Origin: Phycisphaeraceae bacterium
Lineage (GTDB): Bacteria > Planctomycetota > Phycisphaerae > Phycisphaerales > UBA1924
Assembly: GCA_023898685.1 (NCBI GenBank)
Contig: CP060234.1
Location: forward strand, 1,054,001-1,118,000
Length of the DNA: 64,000 nucleotides
Direction of reading: 5' to 3'
Within the stretch, counting starts at the first letter, position 1. Each line of letters opens with the position of its first letter. Below, one piece after another: positions 51,182 to 59,119 of the stretch. A program made the position numbers and the translations under genes. The notes beneath the pieces were generated by a model. It searched no databases, was not told where the DNA came from, and saw only the letters and a program-made list of their open reading frames with translations.

Positions 51182-54100
51182 TCACTTCGCCTCGTACCAG
51201 TTCCCACTGATGCCGCTGTCGACGATCAGCGGGACGTCCAGATCCATCGCGTGCTGCATGCGGTCGACGATCACGGCGCGGGCCTGGTCGGCGGTGTCGG
51301 CCGGGGCCTCGAAGACGAGCTCGTCGTGGATCTGGAGGAGCATGAGGACGCCGGCGAGGTGGCCCGGCTCGCCGAGCCGGGTTCCGAGTTGAGCGTTGGA
51401 CTCCTTGGGGGGGGCTTGATTCTCTGACGCGGCTCGGCGAGCCGCTCCACCCGGGTTGGCCAACCGGATCCTCCTGTGCAGGTCGATCATCGCCAGCTTG
51501 ATCAGGTCGGCGGCGCTGCCCTGCACCACGCTGTTGATCGCGGTGCGCTCGGCGAGGGCACGCCGGTTGGGCTGGCTGGCGTCGATGTCCGGGATCAGCC
51601 TCCGCCGCTTGAGCATCGTCTCGACGTAGCCGTGCCGTTTCGCTTGGGCGACGCACTCCTCGAGGAAGGTCGTGATACCGGCGAAGCGTTTCTTGTAGCC
51701 CGTGATGATCTCGTCGGCCTCGGTGTTCGAGCAGCCCAGGCGTCGGGCGAGCCCGAAGGGCGTGATGCCGTAGACGATGCCGAAGTTGACCATCTTCGCG
51801 CCGTTGCGCTGCTCGCGGGTGACCTCGGAGAGAGGCACAGCGTGGATCTGGGCGGCGACCGCGGCGTGGATGTCCTCGCCGTTGATGAACGCCTCGGTGA
51901 GCGCGGGGTCGCGGGAGAGGTGGGCGAGCAGGCGCAGCTCGATCTGGCTGTAGTCGGCGGTGATGAGCACCCGCGCGGGCGGGGCGACGAAGGCCCGCCG
52001 GATCTCGCGCCCGATGTCGGTGCGGATGGGGATGTTCTGGAGATTGGGGTCGGAGGATGACAGGCGGCCCGTCGCGGCGACGGTCTGGTTGAAGCTCGCG
52101 TGGATGCGGCCCGTCTCGTCGTTGATCTCTTCCTTCAGGGCGACGAGGTAGGTGCTGACGAGCTTGGCGAGCTGGCGGTACTCGAGGATGAGCGCGGGCA
52201 GGGGCGAGTCGATGCTCGCGTCGTCGACGAGTTTCTGGAGGACTTCCGCGTCGGTCGAGTAGCCCGTCTTGGTCTTCTTGATGGGCTTGAGGCCCAGGCC
52301 CGGCTCCTCCGCCCCTGGCTTGTTGAACAGGATGCCGCTGAGCTGCTTGGGCGAGTCGATGTCGAACTCGCGGCCCACGGTCTCCATCGCGGTGTCGGCG
52401 ACCTCGCGCTTGAGCCGCTCGATCTCCTTCTCCAGCCGCTCGCGCTGGTGGTCGAGCTCGTCGGGGTCGACCGCGATGCCGTTGTACTCGAGCTCGGCCA
52501 GCACCTCGACCAGCGGCAGCTCGACGCCGTGGTAGAGCTCGCCCAGCCCCATCGCCCGCAGCACGGGGTCCATCCGCTCGTGCAGACGCAGCGTGATGTC
52601 CGCATCCTCCGCGGCGTATGGGGCGGCGAGGTCGAGCGGGACCTCGTCGAACCGCTTCTGGTTCTTGCCGGATCCGATGAGGTCCTTGATCGAGATGTTC
52701 TCGTGCTTGAGCAGGGCGAGGGCGAGCGCGTCCATCGAGTGGCTGGAGCGTGATGAGTCGATGAGGTAGCTCGCGACCATGCTGTCGCCCGCCTGGGCGT
52801 GGTCGAAGCCTCTGAGATCAACGCCCGCCCGGCGGAGGATGATCAGGTCGTACTTGATGTTGTGCCCGATCTTGGCCTTTGTGTCGTCTTCGAGGATGGG
52901 GCGTAGCGCGTTGAGGACGGTTGATTCGTCGAGGTGCTCCTCGCCCTCGGGCGCACGCACGGGGACGTACCAGGCCCTGTAGGGCTCGACGGAGAACGAG
53001 AGACCCGCGAGGTGCGCCTTCATCGGGCGCAGGGCGGTGGTCTCGGTGTCAACGGCGAACCGCGTCGACTTCTTGAGGGCCTTGACGAGCCCGTCGAGGT
53101 CCTTCTTCGTGCGCACGCAGGTGTACTCGCCGTCGACCGCGATCGCGAGAGGCTCGTCGTGCTGCTCGAACAGCGAGCCCCCGAAGCCCGCGGCTCGGGA
53201 TGCCTTGGCCGGTGCCGATATCGATTCGCTGCGGCCGCCCTCCTCGCCCGCCCCCGGCGCCATCCCCAGCAGCGCCTTCACCTCGTCCTGGTAGCGGTTG
53301 AAGCCCAATTCCTTGAGGATCGGCAGGAGGGCCTCGAGATTGAGCGTGTCGCGCCTCGCTCCATCGAGATCCAGCGAGACGGGCGCGTCGGCCCGGAGCG
53401 TGACGAGTTCTTTCGACAATGGCAACTGGTCGGCGAAGGCCGCGATGTTTTCGCGGCGCTTGCCCTTGATCTTCCATTCCTTCGCGGGCTTGTCGGCCTG
53501 CACCTCCTCGACCACCGCGTCGAGCGAGCCGAACTCGCTGATGAGCTGGGCGGCGGTCTTGGGCCCGATTCCCGGCACGCCCGGCACGTTGTCGACCGTG
53601 TCGCCCATGAGCGCGAGCATGTCGATCACCTGGGCTGGCTCGAGCCCTGTCTCTTCTTTCAGCGTCTCCGCCGTGATGAGCGCCTCGGTGTGGATGTCGT
53701 ACATCTCGGTAGGAGGCTGGCCCGAGCCGAGGAGCTGCTTGAGGTCCTTGTCCTTGCTCACGATCCGCACGCGGACGTCGGGGTGGGCCTCGCTGTAGTG
53801 CGTCGCGATCGCGGCGATCACGTCGTCGGCCTCGAAGCCCTCGGCGAAGACGATCGGCACACCGATCTTGGCGAGGATCTCAAGGCAGCGCGTCACCTGC
53901 TCGCCCAGGCCCTCGGGCGGCTCGTCGCGGTTGGCCTTGTAGGCGGGGTAGATCTGGCTGCGGAACGTGCCACGATCGCCCCCCACGTCGAGCGCCACCG
54001 CAACGTGGGTGGGGGCGCCTTCGCCCTGGAGGTGCGTCCCCTCGGCGCGGAGCAGCTTGAGCAGCATGCCCACGAAGCCGAACGTCATGTTCGTCGGCTC

Positions 54101-54190
54101 CTTGGTGACCGGGCTGGTCATGGGCGTGCGGATGGCGTGGAAGGCGCGGAAGAACTGGGCGTACCCGTCGATCAGGTAGAGCGTGGGCAT
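51182..54190 (-). CDS. polA: DNA polymerase I
   Basis: This 1002-residue enzyme has all three activities. The 5' nuclease domain has LIDGYAQFFRAFHA, GFEADDVIA and GDTVDNVPGVPGIGPKTA. The proofreading exonuclease is intact, with VDTETT, IGHNIKYD and YAAEDAD. The polymerase motifs are A (TADYSQIELRLLAHLS), B (RNGAKMVNFGIVYG) and C (LLQIHDELVFE). Residues about 912-943, just before motif C, form an extra Ala/Gly/Pro/Glu-rich segment encoded by DNA with two palindromes (51363-51381 and 51429-51445). Normal family members have only a short turn there. The enzyme fills gaps in repair and removes RNA primers. Confidence 0.97.
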   Translation of the reverse strand: MPTLYLIDGYAQFFRAFHAIRTPMTSPVTKEPTNMTFGFVGMLLKLLRAEGTHLQGEGAPTHVAVALDVGGDRGTFRSQIYPAYKANRDEPPEGLGEQVTRCLEILAKIGVPIVFAEGFEADDVIAAIATHYSEAHPDVRVRIVSKDKDLKQLLGSGQPPTEMYDIHTEALITAETLKEETGLEPAQVIDMLALMGDTVDNVPGVPGIGPKTAAQLISEFGSLDAVVEEVQADKPAKEWKIKGKRRENIAAFADQLPLSKELVTLRADAPVSLDLDGARRDTLNLEALLPILKELGFNRYQDEVKALLGMAPGAGEEGGRSESISAPAKASRAAGFGGSLFEQHDEPLAIAVDGEYTCVRTKKDLDGLVKALKKSTRFAVDTETTALRPMKAHLAGLSFSVEPYRAWYVPVRAPEGEEHLDESTVLNALRPILEDDTKAKIGHNIKYDLIILRRAGVDLRGFDHAQAGDSMVASYLIDSSRSSHSMDALALALLKHENISIKDLIGSGKNQKRFDEVPLDLAAPYAAEDADITLRLHERMDPVLRAMGLGELYHGVELPLVEVLAELEYNGIAVDPDELDHQRERLEKEIERLKREVADTAMETVGREFDIDSPKQLSGILFNKPGAEEPGLGLKPIKKTKTGYSTDAEVLQKLVDDASIDSPLPALILEYRQLAKLVSTYLVALKEEINDETGRIHASFNQTVAATGRLSSSDPNLQNIPIRTDIGREIRRAFVAPPARVLITADYSQIELRLLAHLSRDPALTEAFINGEDIHAAVAAQIHAVPLSEVTREQRNGAKMVNFGIVYGITPFGLARRLGCSNTEADEIITGYKKRFAGITTFLEECVAQAKRHGYVETMLKRRRLIPDIDASQPNRRALAERTAINSVVQGSAADLIKLAMIDLHRRIRLANPGGAARRAASENQAPPKESNAQLGTRLGEPGHLAGVLMLLQIHDELVFEAPADTADQARAVIVDRMQHAMDLDVPLIVDSGISGNWYEAK
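51363..51460. repeat. Palindromic insertion inside polA
   Basis: Two hairpins, CCCGGCTCGCCGAGCCGGG at 51363-51381 and GCGGCTCGGCGAGCCGC at 51429-51445, lie about 47 bases apart inside the polA reading frame. They encode most of the unusual segment before motif C and keep the frame open, so the element looks like a REP-type repeat inserted in frame. Confidence 0.7.
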
Positions 54191-54257
54191 GGGGGGAGGG
54201 TATAGGAAGAGACGCAGAGAGGGAGAGACGGAGAGACGAAGTGTCCGTGAATGGGCG

Positions 54258-54707
54258 TCAGACCTTCACGGGCTCGAAGGTCATGCCGTCGGGGACGAAG
54301 CGGGCGAAGAAGGTGTCGACCTGGTCGAGGCCGGTGACCTCATGGACGAACTCGGTCGCCTTCGCGAGGTCGGTCCGCTGCATCTCCTCTAGGGCCGGTT
54401 CCTTGAGGCCCAGGCGGGCGGCGTAGAACGCGCAGCCCTGGTGGGCGATCAGCACGACGCGCTCGAGGCGGTGCACGTCGACGAGGAACTTGAGCTCGTC
54501 GACCACGCCACGCTCTTCAAGGTGGGCCTCTGGATGGCCGGCGAGGCACGCGGGCCCACCCGGGATGCAGAGCCGGTCATAGCGGGGCAAGGACAGCCCG
54601 GTCTGCAGGAAGTCGTCGAACTGGAGGCCCACGCGCCCGTCGGAGCAATAGAGTGCCGCGGCGTGCATGCGCTCGGGGTTGTACGGCAGGGGGGAGTGGT
54701 AGGTCAT
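54258..54707 (-). CDS. Beta-carbonic-anhydrase-like protein
   Basis: This 149-residue protein has the zinc-site pattern of beta-carbonic anhydrases: Cys21, Asp23 and Arg25 in YCSDGRV, and His89 and Cys92 in AHQGCAF. It is shorter than true enzymes of about 200 residues and has Gly where the Asp-Ser-Arg dyad usually has Ser. The segment between the two sites is also short. It may be a reduced carbonic anhydrase or a protein that uses the fold for another purpose. It lies 67 bases downstream of the polA start on the same strand. Confidence 0.6.
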   Translation of the reverse strand: MTYHSPLPYNPERMHAAALYCSDGRVGLQFDDFLQTGLSLPRYDRLCIPGGPACLAGHPEAHLEERGVVDELKFLVDVHRLERVVLIAHQGCAFYAARLGLKEPALEEMQRTDLAKATEFVHEVTGLDQVDTFFARFVPDGMTFEPVKV

Positions 54708-54880
54708 GGGGGCACTCTATCACGCCTCATCGGCCACGCCCCGCCCACCCACTTGATGAGGACCCATCGGTCTCAAAACGCCTGCGTTGAGGCGGAATCC
54801 CGGGTTGCGTCGCCTCTGCAAAACGAACTTGGAACGGGCGGGAGCCGGTGTTACGCTCATCTCACCCGAGGAGCCACACC

Positions 54881-56212
54881 ATGCCGAATCGCGCGACGCT
54901 CATCCTCCCGCTGTTGGTCCCGCTGTCCGCCCTCGCCGGGCCCGACGTGATCGTCGGCGATCTGACCGGCAGCATCGTCCACTATGGCGAGGTTGGCGGC
55001 ATCCACGCGTACTCGTTCGGTGTCACCGCCTGCAACCCGGGCGATGCGCCCGTCGACTGGTTCGCGAGCACCAACCGCCACCCCGTCTTCGCGACGCAGC
55101 TCTACCGCCTCGACCACGGGCGGTTCGAGCAGATCGGCATCGCGTGGGCGATGCACGAGTTCGCGGCGCTGGCGAGCAACTTCTGCGGGACGTGCACGCC
55201 GCCGGGCGACGTGTCGCACCTGGGCATCGGGTGCTCCACCGTGGACAGCGCGGGCATCACCGGCTCGCAGTTCCAACTCGGACCGCGCACCGAGATCGAC
55301 CCGGCGACCGGGGACTTCCCCTACCCGTTCGGTGGCGCCGGTGGCACGGGCGACGCGATCTACAAGCGGCTCCAGGCCGGCACCGCCGATCTCTCCGTGC
55401 CGGCGGCTCGCTACTTCGTCGAGGGGCTCTTCGTCGCATCCGACGACGCCGCGGCGGGAAACACGGACAACAACGCGACGTGGCGCGAGGTGACGTTCAT
55501 GCCGGGCTCGCTCAACGCGAGCTTTGTGGGTGGCAGCGTCGCACAGCAGCCCGCGATCGAGGCGTGGCAGCAGGCCGATCCGGGCGTGCGGCTCACCGAC
55601 CTCGTCGCCCCCGATGGCGGGCGGCTGATCGTGGGCTCGCGCGCGACCGACCTGGGCAACGGCACGTGGGCGTATGAGTACGCGGTGTACAACATGAACT
55701 CGTCGATGCCCGCGGTGCTGTTCAAGGTGCCGCACGGGGGACGCTACGACGTCGCGCCCGCGACCGACATCGGGTTCCACGACGTCAACGACCACTCGGG
55801 CGAGCCCATCGACCCCGCCGACTGGACCGACGAGACCCGCGCGTTCAGCGTCGTGTGGACCATCCCGACCCCCGCCCCGGGGCTCGACGCCAACACGCTG
55901 CGGTGGGGCACGCTCAAGAACTTCCGTTTCGTCTCGTTCTACCCCCCGGCTGATTCGTCGGTCGTGCTCCATCTCGACGACCACGGGTCGGACGTGTCCG
56001 TCTCGGCCTCCGCCGTCGCACCGGGCCCGCTGCGTTGCAACGAGGCCGACTTCGCGGCGCCCTACTTCGTGCGCGACCTGGCGGACATCCAGGCGTTCCT
56101 CAACTCGTTCCTGACCCACGACGGGCTGGCCGACCTGGCGGCGCCGTTCGGGGTGTACGACCTCGCGGACATCCAGCGTTTCCTCGCGGCGTTCGTGGGT
56201 GAGTGCGATTGA
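54881..56212 (+). CDS. Secreted protein with GC-type dockerin tail
   Basis: This 443-residue protein has a signal peptide (LILPLLVPLSALAGP), a beta-rich body of about 370 residues and a C-terminal pair of dockerin-like motifs, YFVRDLADIQAFL and FGVYDLADIQRFL, ending ECD. The body has several cysteines (FCGTCTPPG, GIGCSTV) and no catalytic motif that I recognise. The ATG has GAGGAG seven bases upstream. The frame to 54848 adds only unsupported residues. The tail matches those of the two proteases and the serine hydrolase, so the same anchoring or export mechanism is likely. Confidence 0.82.
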   Translation: MPNRATLILPLLVPLSALAGPDVIVGDLTGSIVHYGEVGGIHAYSFGVTACNPGDAPVDWFASTNRHPVFATQLYRLDHGRFEQIGIAWAMHEFAALASNFCGTCTPPGDVSHLGIGCSTVDSAGITGSQFQLGPRTEIDPATGDFPYPFGGAGGTGDAIYKRLQAGTADLSVPAARYFVEGLFVASDDAAAGNTDNNATWREVTFMPGSLNASFVGGSVAQQPAIEAWQQADPGVRLTDLVAPDGGRLIVGSRATDLGNGTWAYEYAVYNMNSSMPAVLFKVPHGGRYDVAPATDIGFHDVNDHSGEPIDPADWTDETRAFSVVWTIPTPAPGLDANTLRWGTLKNFRFVSFYPPADSSVVLHLDDHGSDVSVSASAVAPGPLRCNEADFAAPYFVRDLADIQAFLNSFLTHDGLADLAAPFGVYDLADIQRFLAAFVGECD

Positions 56213-56243
56213 GCGGGGGAGTGAGGCATCGGAGTTTTTGAAA

Positions 56244-56344
56244 GGGTGCCACGACTCGCCGTCCTCGGCGCAGTCGTGCCATCGCATGGAGTGCGATGTT
56301 CTCCCGGAGCACTGCTGCGCCGAAGACGGCGAGCAGTGGCACCC
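56244..56344. repeat. REP-pair element, left of RAYT gene
   Basis: This 101-base element has two opposed hairpins, stems CACGACT/AGTCGTG and CACTGCT/AGCAGTG. It differs from the copy at 56939 at about three positions and has the same orientation. It lies 19 bases after the transposase stop codon. Confidence 0.93.
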
Positions 56345-56362
56345 GAGTGTCGAGGTTTCACG

Positions 56363-56929
56363 TCAACCCGGACGGCCTACGGCGGGATCGATGTGGAGTT
56401 GACCCTCCCGATCCCCCGAGTACCGGCGTGCCGAAGACCACGCCCAATCGGTGGGCCGGGAAACAAGGCCCCGCCGGACCGGGTTCTCGTGGATGTAGCC
56501 GACCTTCTCGTCGAGCTCATCTCCCCCGATGATGTTGCGGTCGTAGCCGCCGCCGGGTTGCCAGAACCGGATGCGCCCATCGGGTGATCGGAGCCGATCG
56601 AGGATCGGTGCGCCGAGTTCGCGCCACCGCCCGATCACAGTCCGCGCGAAGCCACGCCTGAGCGTCCACGTGACCTTCGGTACCGGGAACTCGGGCAAGT
56701 CTGGCCAGATCATCATGTGGACATGCTCGGGCATGATGACCCACGCGTGGAGCAGGAAGTTGGTCCGGGCCCGGCACGCCCCGACGTGCTCGACGAATGC
56801 GTCCTTGATCGAGTCATTGTCGAATAGCGGGAGCCGACGGTAGCAGGAGAACGTGAGGAATCGAACGTGATTCGGATGCTCGATCCGTTTCAGGCGTTTT
56901 CGGTGCTCGCTCACGGGATCAGGATACAT
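56363..56929 (-). CDS. REP-associated tyrosine transposase (RAYT, Y1/IS200-like)
   Basis: This 188-residue protein is a Y1 HUH endonuclease of the RAYT group. The HUH motif is in VIMPEHVHMMIWP, the catalytic tyrosine is in VGYIHENPVRRGLV, and PTDWAWSSARRYSG is the family C-terminal block. The N-terminal strand is RFLTFSCYRRLPLF. RAYT proteins cut and move REP palindromes rather than their own gene. I start it at ATG 56929, because the 36 codons upstream in the same frame read through the repeat at 56939. It is bracketed by two nearly identical REP-pair repeats, and a third copy lies 29 kb away. Confidence 0.9.
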   Translation of the reverse strand: MYPDPVSEHRKRLKRIEHPNHVRFLTFSCYRRLPLFDNDSIKDAFVEHVGACRARTNFLLHAWVIMPEHVHMMIWPDLPEFPVPKVTWTLRRGFARTVIGRWRELGAPILDRLRSPDGRIRFWQPGGGYDRNIIGGDELDEKVGYIHENPVRRGLVSRPTDWAWSSARRYSGDREGQLHIDPAVGRPG

Positions 56930-56938
56930 CGGAATCCA

Positions 56939-57039
56939 GGGTGCCACGACTCGCCGTCCTCGGCGCAGTCGTGCCGTCGCACGGAGTGCGATGTTCTCCC
57001 GGAGCACTGCTGCGCCGAAGACGGCGAGCAGTGGCACCT
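56939..57039. repeat. REP-pair element, right of RAYT gene
   Basis: This 101-base element is a direct copy of that at 56244 with about three differences. It lies ten bases before the transposase start codon, so the unit is repeat, gene, repeat. Its two stems keep pairing although their sequences differ. Confidence 0.93.
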
Positions 57040-57287
57040 GGCTGATCGTCGTTGCGGACGCTCTACCTCAACACAAACGAGCACCGGGCGCTAGCCCGGT
57101 GACTTTTGAGCCGTAGATGCCGACTTCGCGGGCTCGCGCCCGCGGCTCGTTGGGGCACAGCGCCCGGTGCCGTGGTTCATCGCGGAGCGTGAACCACGAA
57201 GGGACGGCGTCGGCGGTTCGCCGCCGTCACCCCTCGAGATGACGGCGGGCACCCGGCGTGCTTGCGGGATTTCGCTGTCGGTTCCAA
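57040..57287. repeat. Intergenic palindrome field
   Basis: This 248-base gap after the REP-pair repeat holds a hairpin CACCGGGC/GCCCGGTG around 57082-57101, a matching GCGCCCGGTGC near 57161, and a palindrome at 57126-57152 ending in GCGGCTCGTTG. The last is nearly the same as that at 33321. No gene is visible in it, and with the preceding repeat it forms the non-coding part of the mobile-element island. Confidence 0.65.
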
Positions 57288-57551
57288 CTACCCCCACCAC
57301 GCCTCGGCGCCTTCGTCCGTCGCCGAGATGATCCAGTCACTGCATTTTCCGAACTGCTTTGTCCGCTCGGCCTCCTCGATCTTCCATGTCGGTACGTCAG
57401 TGCCGTCCATGATGACGGACACGTATCCGAGCCGCCTGGCTTGCAAGATCACAGCAATTGCCGTCTCGGGTTTGCCGAACACCTGAACCACGATCGGAAA
57501 CCGCATCGGGCTGTCGATGATCTGATCGATGAATTCTCGTACATGGTCCAT
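57288..57551 (-). CDS. Small hypothetical protein
   Basis: This 87-residue protein starts 18 bases after the radA stop codon on the same strand and could share its transcript. It has an alpha/beta pattern (RFPIVVQVFGKPETAIAVIL, then LGYVSVIMDGTDVPTWKI) and ends with a tryptophan-rich tail. I do not recognise a family. The base composition is a little less GC-rich than that of its neighbours. The even mix of residues, without the Arg/Pro/Ala bias of chance frames here, argues that it is real. Confidence 0.55.
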   Translation of the reverse strand: MDHVREFIDQIIDSPMRFPIVVQVFGKPETAIAVILQARRLGYVSVIMDGTDVPTWKIEEAERTKQFGKCSDWIISATDEGAEAWWG

Positions 57552-57569
57552 GAAGTACGCCTGTTTGCC

Positions 57570-59027
57570 TCAACACAGCAGTTCAATCCCCCGCCCCACA
57601 CCCCGCACCTCCACAACCTCCAACCCCCCGATCTTCATTCTCCCCCGCATCGCCGGAATCACCGCCCGCCGCGCCCCCAGCCTCGCGGCTTCTCGCAGTC
57701 GCTGCTCGATCTGCGACACGGGCCGGACTTCTCCTCCCAAACCGACCTCGCCCACCGCCACCGTCCGCGGCTCGATCGCGCGCCTGTAGTGCGCCCCCGC
57801 GATCGCGAGCAGCAGGGCCAGATCGCTCGCGGGCTCGACCACGCGCACGCCCCCCACGGCGCTCGCGAAGATGTCGCGGTCGGCGAGACGCAGCCCCGCG
57901 TGCTGCTCGAGCACGGCGATCAGCATCGCCAGCCGGCTCGTGTCCAGCCCGCTGGACTTTCTCTTCGCGGCGCCCAGGAACCCCGTCGCCGTGAGCGCCT
58001 GGATCTCGACGAGCACGCAGCGGGAGCCGTGGATGACGGGGCAGACGACCGAGCCGGGCCCGGTCTCCGAATCGTCGAAGCTCGCGCCGCCGCCGTCGGT
58101 GACGGGCACGAGGCCCGACCCGCCCATCTCGAACAGGCCCAGCTCGAGCGTCGTGCCATAGCGGTTCTTGACGGCGCGGACGATCCGGCCCGCGTGGAAG
58201 CGGTCGCCCTCGAAGTAGAGCACCGCGTCGACGAGGTGCTCGAGCACACGTGGGCCCGCGAGCTGGCCCTCCTTGGTCACGTGCCCCACCAGCAGCACGG
58301 CCGTGCCCGAGGCCTTGGCGAGGTAGACCAGCTCGGCGGCGCACCGCCGCAGCTGCGTGACCGAGCCGGGCGAGGCGTCGAGGTCGGCCTTGTAGATCAT
58401 CTGCACCGAGTCGATCACCAGCACCGCGGGCTTGACCTTGCGCACCTGCTCGACGATCCGCGCGAGATTCGTGTCGGCGAGCACGTAGAGGTTGGGCTCG
58501 CCCGCGATAGAGAGGCGGGCCGCGCGCCGCTGCACCTGCTCGGCCGATTCCTCGCTGGTGACGTACAGCACCCGGCGTGACCAGTCCGGGCCCCGCTTTG
58601 GATCCACCACCGACGCCCACCCCGCCGCGGCCTGGAGCAGCAGGGTGCTCTTGCCGATGCCGGGCTCGCCCCCGATGAGCACGGTCGAGCCCGGGACGAG
58701 GCCCAGGCCCCGATCCGGCCCCTCGACATTGCCGCCCAGCACGCGGTCGAACTCCCCGATCCCCGTCGCAAGGCGGGCCGAGGCGGCGGGCTCGGGCGCG
58801 ACTTCGTCGATCGGCGCGGCCTTGGGGGCTCCCCTGAGGTCGGAGGCCGGTTCACCATCGACCGCGTCGGTCCAGTGCTCGATCAGCCCCTTCTGGGGGT
58901 CGGCGGCGGTGTCGGGCTTCTGCTCGACGAGCGAATCCCACGTCCCGCAGTCGGGGCACTTGCCGGCCCACCGGGCCTGGGTGGAGCCGCACGTGGTGCA
59001 CAGGTAGAGGGTCTTCCGCTTGGCCAT
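57570..59027 (-). CDS. radA: DNA repair protein RadA
   Basis: This 485-residue protein is a RecA-like ATPase that drives branch migration in recombination. It has an N-terminal zinc finger (Cys10, Cys13, Cys24, Cys27), Walker A GEPGIGKST near residue 119, Walker B VLVIDSVQ, the RadA-specific KNRYG motif near residue 286, and a C-terminal Lon-protease-like domain (ASDLALLLAIAGAHYRR). Length and order are normal. It is divergent from the large AsmA-like gene, with 92 bases between them. Confidence 0.97.
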   Translation of the reverse strand: MAKRKTLYLCTTCGSTQARWAGKCPDCGTWDSLVEQKPDTAADPQKGLIEHWTDAVDGEPASDLRGAPKAAPIDEVAPEPAASARLATGIGEFDRVLGGNVEGPDRGLGLVPGSTVLIGGEPGIGKSTLLLQAAAGWASVVDPKRGPDWSRRVLYVTSEESAEQVQRRAARLSIAGEPNLYVLADTNLARIVEQVRKVKPAVLVIDSVQMIYKADLDASPGSVTQLRRCAAELVYLAKASGTAVLLVGHVTKEGQLAGPRVLEHLVDAVLYFEGDRFHAGRIVRAVKNRYGTTLELGLFEMGGSGLVPVTDGGGASFDDSETGPGSVVCPVIHGSRCVLVEIQALTATGFLGAAKRKSSGLDTSRLAMLIAVLEQHAGLRLADRDIFASAVGGVRVVEPASDLALLLAIAGAHYRRAIEPRTVAVGEVGLGGEVRPVSQIEQRLREAARLGARRAVIPAMRGRMKIGGLEVVEVRGVGRGIELLC

Positions 59028-59119
59028 GACTCAGGGTACCCGGGTTGTGCGGATAGGTTCGGGCTCTGGTCATAGGTGCCGGCTCACCGGAACCGCGCCC
59101 GCGATCCGAAGGTAGCATC

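Noticed and set aside
56930..57037. First 36 codons of the RAYT open frame
   Set aside because: They are encoded by the REP-pair repeat and are not found in RAYT proteins; the ATG at 56929 gives a normal N-terminus.
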